Assembly: GCF_014050225.1 (NCBI RefSeq)
Contig: NZ_JACFXV010000038.1
Coordinates: 1 to 64,000 of the forward strand
Direction: 5' to 3'
Length of the DNA: 64,000 bases
Source: Stappia albiluteola
Lineage (GTDB): Bacteria; Pseudomonadota; Alphaproteobacteria; Rhizobiales; Stappiaceae
Of the stretch, positions 61,327 to 64,000 are shown in pieces (the first letter of the stretch is position 1; every line of letters begins with the position of its first letter). The position numbers and the translations under genes are program-made. The notes under the pieces are model-generated. The model was not told the origin of the DNA, did not search any database, and saw only the letters and a list, made by a program, of their open reading frames with translations.

Positions 61327-61423
61327 TCCTTCAAAACGGCCCTCCGGCGCAGCGGCGGTCGCCGTGGTGCCGGATCGCTCTGCGCTCTTTGAAGACAGGA
61401 CGCAAGCTGGTAGACACCGGTCC

Positions 61424-61852
61424 ATGTTATCGCCCGTTCCCCATCAAGGCCCCAACAGCATCTTCTGGCTCCTTCTCAATCCGATCGGAAGGATCTCGCG
61501 GGAGCCCTATTGGCTGGGTTTCGCGCTGATGTGGGCGCTGATCGGCATTCCGATCAACATCTGGCTGCGATCCGTCGATTTCGCCGCCGTCGAACGCCTG
61601 TCGCTCGAGGATTTCGTCAATTCCAATCCGCTGATCCCCTTGCTGCTCTTTGCCACGCAATGGGTGCAACTGGCACTGGTGATCAAGCGGCTGCAGGATT
61701 GCGGCCTGACCGGTTTTCTCGCCATCTTCACTTTCGTGCCACTGTTCAACATCCTCTTTATCATCGGCCTCGGCCTCATTCCCGGCGAAGCTAAGCCCAA
61801 CCGCTACGGGCCTGGACCGAATTCGCGCTGGCGAAGGCCCGGCCGCACCTGA
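61424..61852 (+). CDS. DUF805 membrane protein
   Basis: A 142-residue inner-membrane protein. The ATG at 61424 is chosen because the conserved part begins soon after it; the longer frame from 60881 runs inside dapD. FWLLLNPIGRISREPYWLGF is the usual DUF805 opening (G-R-I/L-x-R-x-x-Y/F-W), followed by three or four helices and IKRLQDCGLTGFLAIFTFVP (the RLHDxG-like motif). Function is unknown. It sits between dapD and dapE as in many Hyphomicrobiales and is presumably co-transcribed; its spacing to dapE is 29 bp. Confidence 0.9.
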   Translation: MLSPVPHQGPNSIFWLLLNPIGRISREPYWLGFALMWALIGIPINIWLRSVDFAAVERLSLEDFVNSNPLIPLLLFATQWVQLALVIKRLQDCGLTGFLAIFTFVPLFNILFIIGLGLIPGEAKPNRYGPGPNSRWRRPGRT

Positions 61853-61881
61853 CATTGCCCATTCGAGAGGCCGTCGCTTTC

Positions 61882-63051
61882 ATGACCGAACCGCTTTCGC
61901 CCGCCGTCACCATCTGCCGCGACCTGATCCGCTGCCCGTCCGTGACGCCGAACGAGGGCGGTGCATTGACCGTGCTGGAAAAGCTCCTTTCGGCGAACGG
62001 CTTCACCGTCTCGCGCGTCTTCTTTCGCGAGGAGGGAACGCCGGACGTGGAAAACCTCTTCGCGACGATCGGCTCCGGGAGCCCGCACCTTGTCTTTGCC
62101 GGTCATACGGACGTGGTTCCGGCCGGCGACGAAGAGGCCTGGTCGGCGCCGCCCTTCTCCGGCGAGATCGTCGACGGCACGCTCTACGGGCGCGGCGCCG
62201 TGGACATGAAGGGCGGGATCGCCTCCTTCGCCGCGGCGGCCCTTGAGTTCGTGCGCAACCGGGGCGCCGATTTCGGCGGCACCATCTCCTTCCTCATCAC
62301 CGGCGACGAGGAAGGTCCGGCGATCAACGGCACCGTCAAGCTGCTCGACTGGGCGCAAAAGGCCGGTCATCGCTTCGACGCGGCCATCGTCGGCGAACCG
62401 ACGAACCCGCAGAGCCTGGGCGACGCCATCAAGATCGGCCGGCGCGGCTCGCTCTCGGGGCAATTGACGGTGACCGGCATCCAGGGCCATGTCGCCTATC
62501 CGCATCTGGCGAAAAACCCTATCTCGCTGCTCCTGCGCCTGACGTCGGCTCTCGACACGCTGCAACTCGACGCTGGCAACGAACGGTTCGAACCGTCGAA
62601 CCTGGAAATCGTCACGATCGACGTCGGCAATCCGGCCTTCAACGTCATCCCCCGCAAGGCGGAGGCGCGCTTCAACATCCGCTTCAACGACGAATGGACG
62701 CTGGAGAGCCTGAAGGCGAAGATCGTCGAGACGCTCGACGCCGCTGCTGACGGCGCCCCCTACGAACTGGCCTTCCGCCCGGATGCGAGCCAGAGCTTCC
62801 TGACGCGCGACGAACGCCTTATCGACGCCCTGTCGGTCTCCATCGAAGCGAAGACCGGACGCCGGCCGGCGCTTTCCACCGGCGGCGGCACGTCGGATGC
62901 CCGCTTCATAAAGAACTACTGTCCGGTGGTGGAATTCGGCCTCGTCGGCCAGACGATGCACCAGGTCGACGAGCGCGTGGACATCCGCGATCTCGACGCG
63001 CTTGCCGCCATTTACGGCGACTTCCTCGAGCGGTATTTCCCGCAAGGCTGA
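61882..63051 (+). CDS. dapE: Succinyl-diaminopimelate desuccinylase
   Basis: A 389-residue zinc peptidase-family enzyme removing succinate from succinyl-diaminopimelate. The ATG at 61882 has GAGAGG upstream; the in-frame TTG at 61855 is unlikely. Metal and catalytic residues appear as FAGHTDVVPAGDEEAW (His, Asp), GRGAVDMKGGIASFA (bridging Asp), TGDEEGPA (Glu pair) and, at the end, VEFGLVGQTMHQVDERV (His). ALSTGGGTSDARFIK is the conserved loop. With DapD it supplies two steps toward cell-wall diaminopimelate and lysine. Confidence 0.97.
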   Translation: MTEPLSPAVTICRDLIRCPSVTPNEGGALTVLEKLLSANGFTVSRVFFREEGTPDVENLFATIGSGSPHLVFAGHTDVVPAGDEEAWSAPPFSGEIVDGTLYGRGAVDMKGGIASFAAAALEFVRNRGADFGGTISFLITGDEEGPAINGTVKLLDWAQKAGHRFDAAIVGEPTNPQSLGDAIKIGRRGSLSGQLTVTGIQGHVAYPHLAKNPISLLLRLTSALDTLQLDAGNERFEPSNLEIVTIDVGNPAFNVIPRKAEARFNIRFNDEWTLESLKAKIVETLDAAADGAPYELAFRPDASQSFLTRDERLIDALSVSIEAKTGRRPALSTGGGTSDARFIKNYCPVVEFGLVGQTMHQVDERVDIRDLDALAAIYGDFLERYFPQG

Positions 63052-63078
63052 TTTCTGCAGGACAGGAGTACCGGGCAG

Positions 63079-63672
63079 GTGCTGACCGGGGAAGAAATCC
63101 GACGTTCGTTTTTTGCTGCCTGGGCGCTCTTCAAGGGGCAACCCGAGGGCATGCGCGACTTCGACCTGAGCGTCACAGGCTTCTGGCGCTCCTTCCTCGT
63201 CTACTTCCTGCTGCTGCCGCCCTTCTTCCTGTCCGCGCTTGCCGAACGCAAGCTGATCTTCGAAAACGGCAGGCGATTGACCGGCGACTATACCGACGGC
63301 CTTTTCTTCACGTCACAGGCCGTCGGCGCGACCGTCGACTGGCTTCTGCTGCCAACCGTGCTGCTCGCGCTGGCCCGCCCCCTCGGCATACAGCGCGGCT
63401 ATGTGCCTTTCGTCATTGCCCGCAACTGGTCCTCCCTCGTCGCTGCCATAGCCTATACCGTTCCGGCTCTTCTCTACCTCATCGGCATCCTGTCGGCGGG
63501 ACTGATGATCTTTCTGACCTTCGTCGCCATGGTCGTGGTGCTGCGTTACCGCTACTTCATAGCCCGCGTCGCCCTCGACGCTCCGGTCGGACTTGCAGTC
63601 GGCGTTGTCGCGCTCGACTTCCTGCTCAGCGTCATGATCGGTGTGATGCTGAGCCGCATCACCGGCATCTGA
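63079..63672 (+). CDS. Conserved hypothetical membrane protein
   Basis: A 197-residue protein with GTG as start at 63079 (GGAG about 9 bp upstream). Five hydrophobic segments can be seen, beginning at FWRSFLVYFLLLPPFFLSAL, then VDWLLLPTVLLALARPLG, LVAAIAYTVPALLYLIGILS, GLMIFLTFVAMVVVL and GVVALDFLLSVMIGVML. It resembles membrane proteins of unknown function found after dapE in Hyphomicrobiales; I recognise no named domain. It lies 27 bp after dapE, so it probably shares that transcript. Confidence 0.75.
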   Translation: MLTGEEIRRSFFAAWALFKGQPEGMRDFDLSVTGFWRSFLVYFLLLPPFFLSALAERKLIFENGRRLTGDYTDGLFFTSQAVGATVDWLLLPTVLLALARPLGIQRGYVPFVIARNWSSLVAAIAYTVPALLYLIGILSAGLMIFLTFVAMVVVLRYRYFIARVALDAPVGLAVGVVALDFLLSVMIGVMLSRITGI

Positions 63673-63835
63673 ACTGGCATCTGATCGGATTTTTCGCTCC
63701 TGCCGCGCTTCGCGTTCCTTCGCCAATGCGGGAATACTACGGATCAAAAAGCCCTTGAGCCGGCTCTCGCCTTGCCAATACGATCTATCCCGCAAGAAGG
63801 GTGATGATCGATAAAGACCTCGCGGGAGAAAGGCC

Positions 63836-64000
63836 ATGTCGACTACCGAGACCAACGGCTCGGACGGAGCGCCGCCGCCGGCCGCCACGCCCCGCATTGA
63901 TCCCACGAGGGTCAATGCCGTCACCTTCAACGCCATCGTCGATGCGCTTGCCGCGGGGATGCGGGACTTTCGCACCGCGCCCACCTACGGCATCTTCTTC
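63836..64000 (+). CDS. DUF2189-like membrane protein, N-terminal part (cut by window edge)
   Basis: An open frame of 55 codons runs from ATG at 63836 to the window edge; GGGAGAAAGG lies just upstream. After a Pro/Ala-rich tail (DGAPPPAATPRIDPTRVN) comes AVTFNAIVDALAAGMRDFRT and APTYGIFF, the N-terminal pattern of the DUF2189 family (a helix with AL-x-x-G-x-x-DF, then P-x-x-x-x-FF), whose members have six membrane helices and unknown function. Only the first part can be seen, so the call is tentative. Confidence 0.65.
   Translation, partial: MSTTETNGSDGAPPPAATPRIDPTRVNAVTFNAIVDALAAGMRDFRTAPTYGIFF

Noticed and set aside
1-64000. CRISPR array, rRNA operon, transposase or prophage genes
   Set aside because: No regularly spaced repeats, no rRNA-like stretches and no transposase, integrase or phage structural motifs were seen on either strand.

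Overview
The window looks like chromosomal DNA of a GC-rich alphaproteobacterium of the order Hyphomicrobiales (Rhizobiales), probably near the Rhizobiaceae or Aurantimonadaceae. The reasons are the core order rpmH-rnpA-yidC-acetyltransferase-engB-argB-HAD nucleotidase, then dapD-DUF805-dapE; a ChvE/GguAB sugar transporter beside a GbpR-type LysR regulator; RirA- and Irr-like iron boxes at a heme-uptake locus; and short palindromic repeats of the rhizobial type. The species cannot be named from sequence alone.

Left part (1-11.6 kb): mostly exported proteins with little operon structure. They are the start of a large repeat protein (cut by the window edge), a periplasmic sulfatase, a small secreted protein, a Tat-exported DUF1254/DUF1214 protein, a secreted protein with a His/Tyr/Pro tail, an octaheme cytochrome c carrying HEAT and TPR repeats, an outer-membrane barrel, a small secreted protein and a LprI/MliC-like putative lysozyme inhibitor. 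At 11.7-14.4 kb lie a nitronate monooxygenase with a divergent LysR regulator and a b561-type cytochrome that ends in a strong terminator.

Heme acquisition (14.5-22.5 kb): two divergent operons. The minus-strand operon runs TonB-dependent receptor, exbB, exbD, exbD, tonB, heme-degrading monooxygenase. The plus-strand operon runs hemP, hmuT, hmuU, hmuV. The gap between them holds three different candidate iron-regulator boxes within 58 bp.

Sugar region (22.5-44.2 kb): three ribose-type (CUT2) ABC transporters with enzymes and regulators. Locus A has GbpR-like LysR, ChvE, GguA, GguB, then an L-arabinose/D-galactose 1-dehydrogenase, an L-2-keto-3-deoxyarabonate dehydratase and an SMP-30 lactonase. 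That is most of the non-phosphorylative L-arabinose pathway, but arabonate dehydratase and the last dehydrogenase are absent here. A Cds1-like PLP enzyme follows. Locus B has a FadR-type regulator with a duplicated candidate operator, a four-gene transporter and a second SMP-30 lactonase. Locus C has a single-domain ATPase, permease and LacI regulator divergent from their binding protein, then a Gfo/Idh/MocA oxidoreductase and a cupin.

At 44.3-45.7 kb a truncated LysR gene and a DUF5677 gene lie on the 3' side of a tRNA-Arg, which suggests a small insertion. After a histidine kinase comes a three-gene operon, DUF547 / TVP38-TMEM64 / mercuric-reductase-like flavoprotein (47.6-50.7 kb), whose joint function is unclear. 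The right part (51-64 kb) is housekeeping: ribosomal protein L34, RNase P protein, YidC, EngB, a GAF-PAS-GGDEF-EAL protein, ArgB, DapD, DapE and conserved membrane proteins, the last of which is cut by the right edge. I saw no CRISPR array, rRNA, transposase or phage gene.
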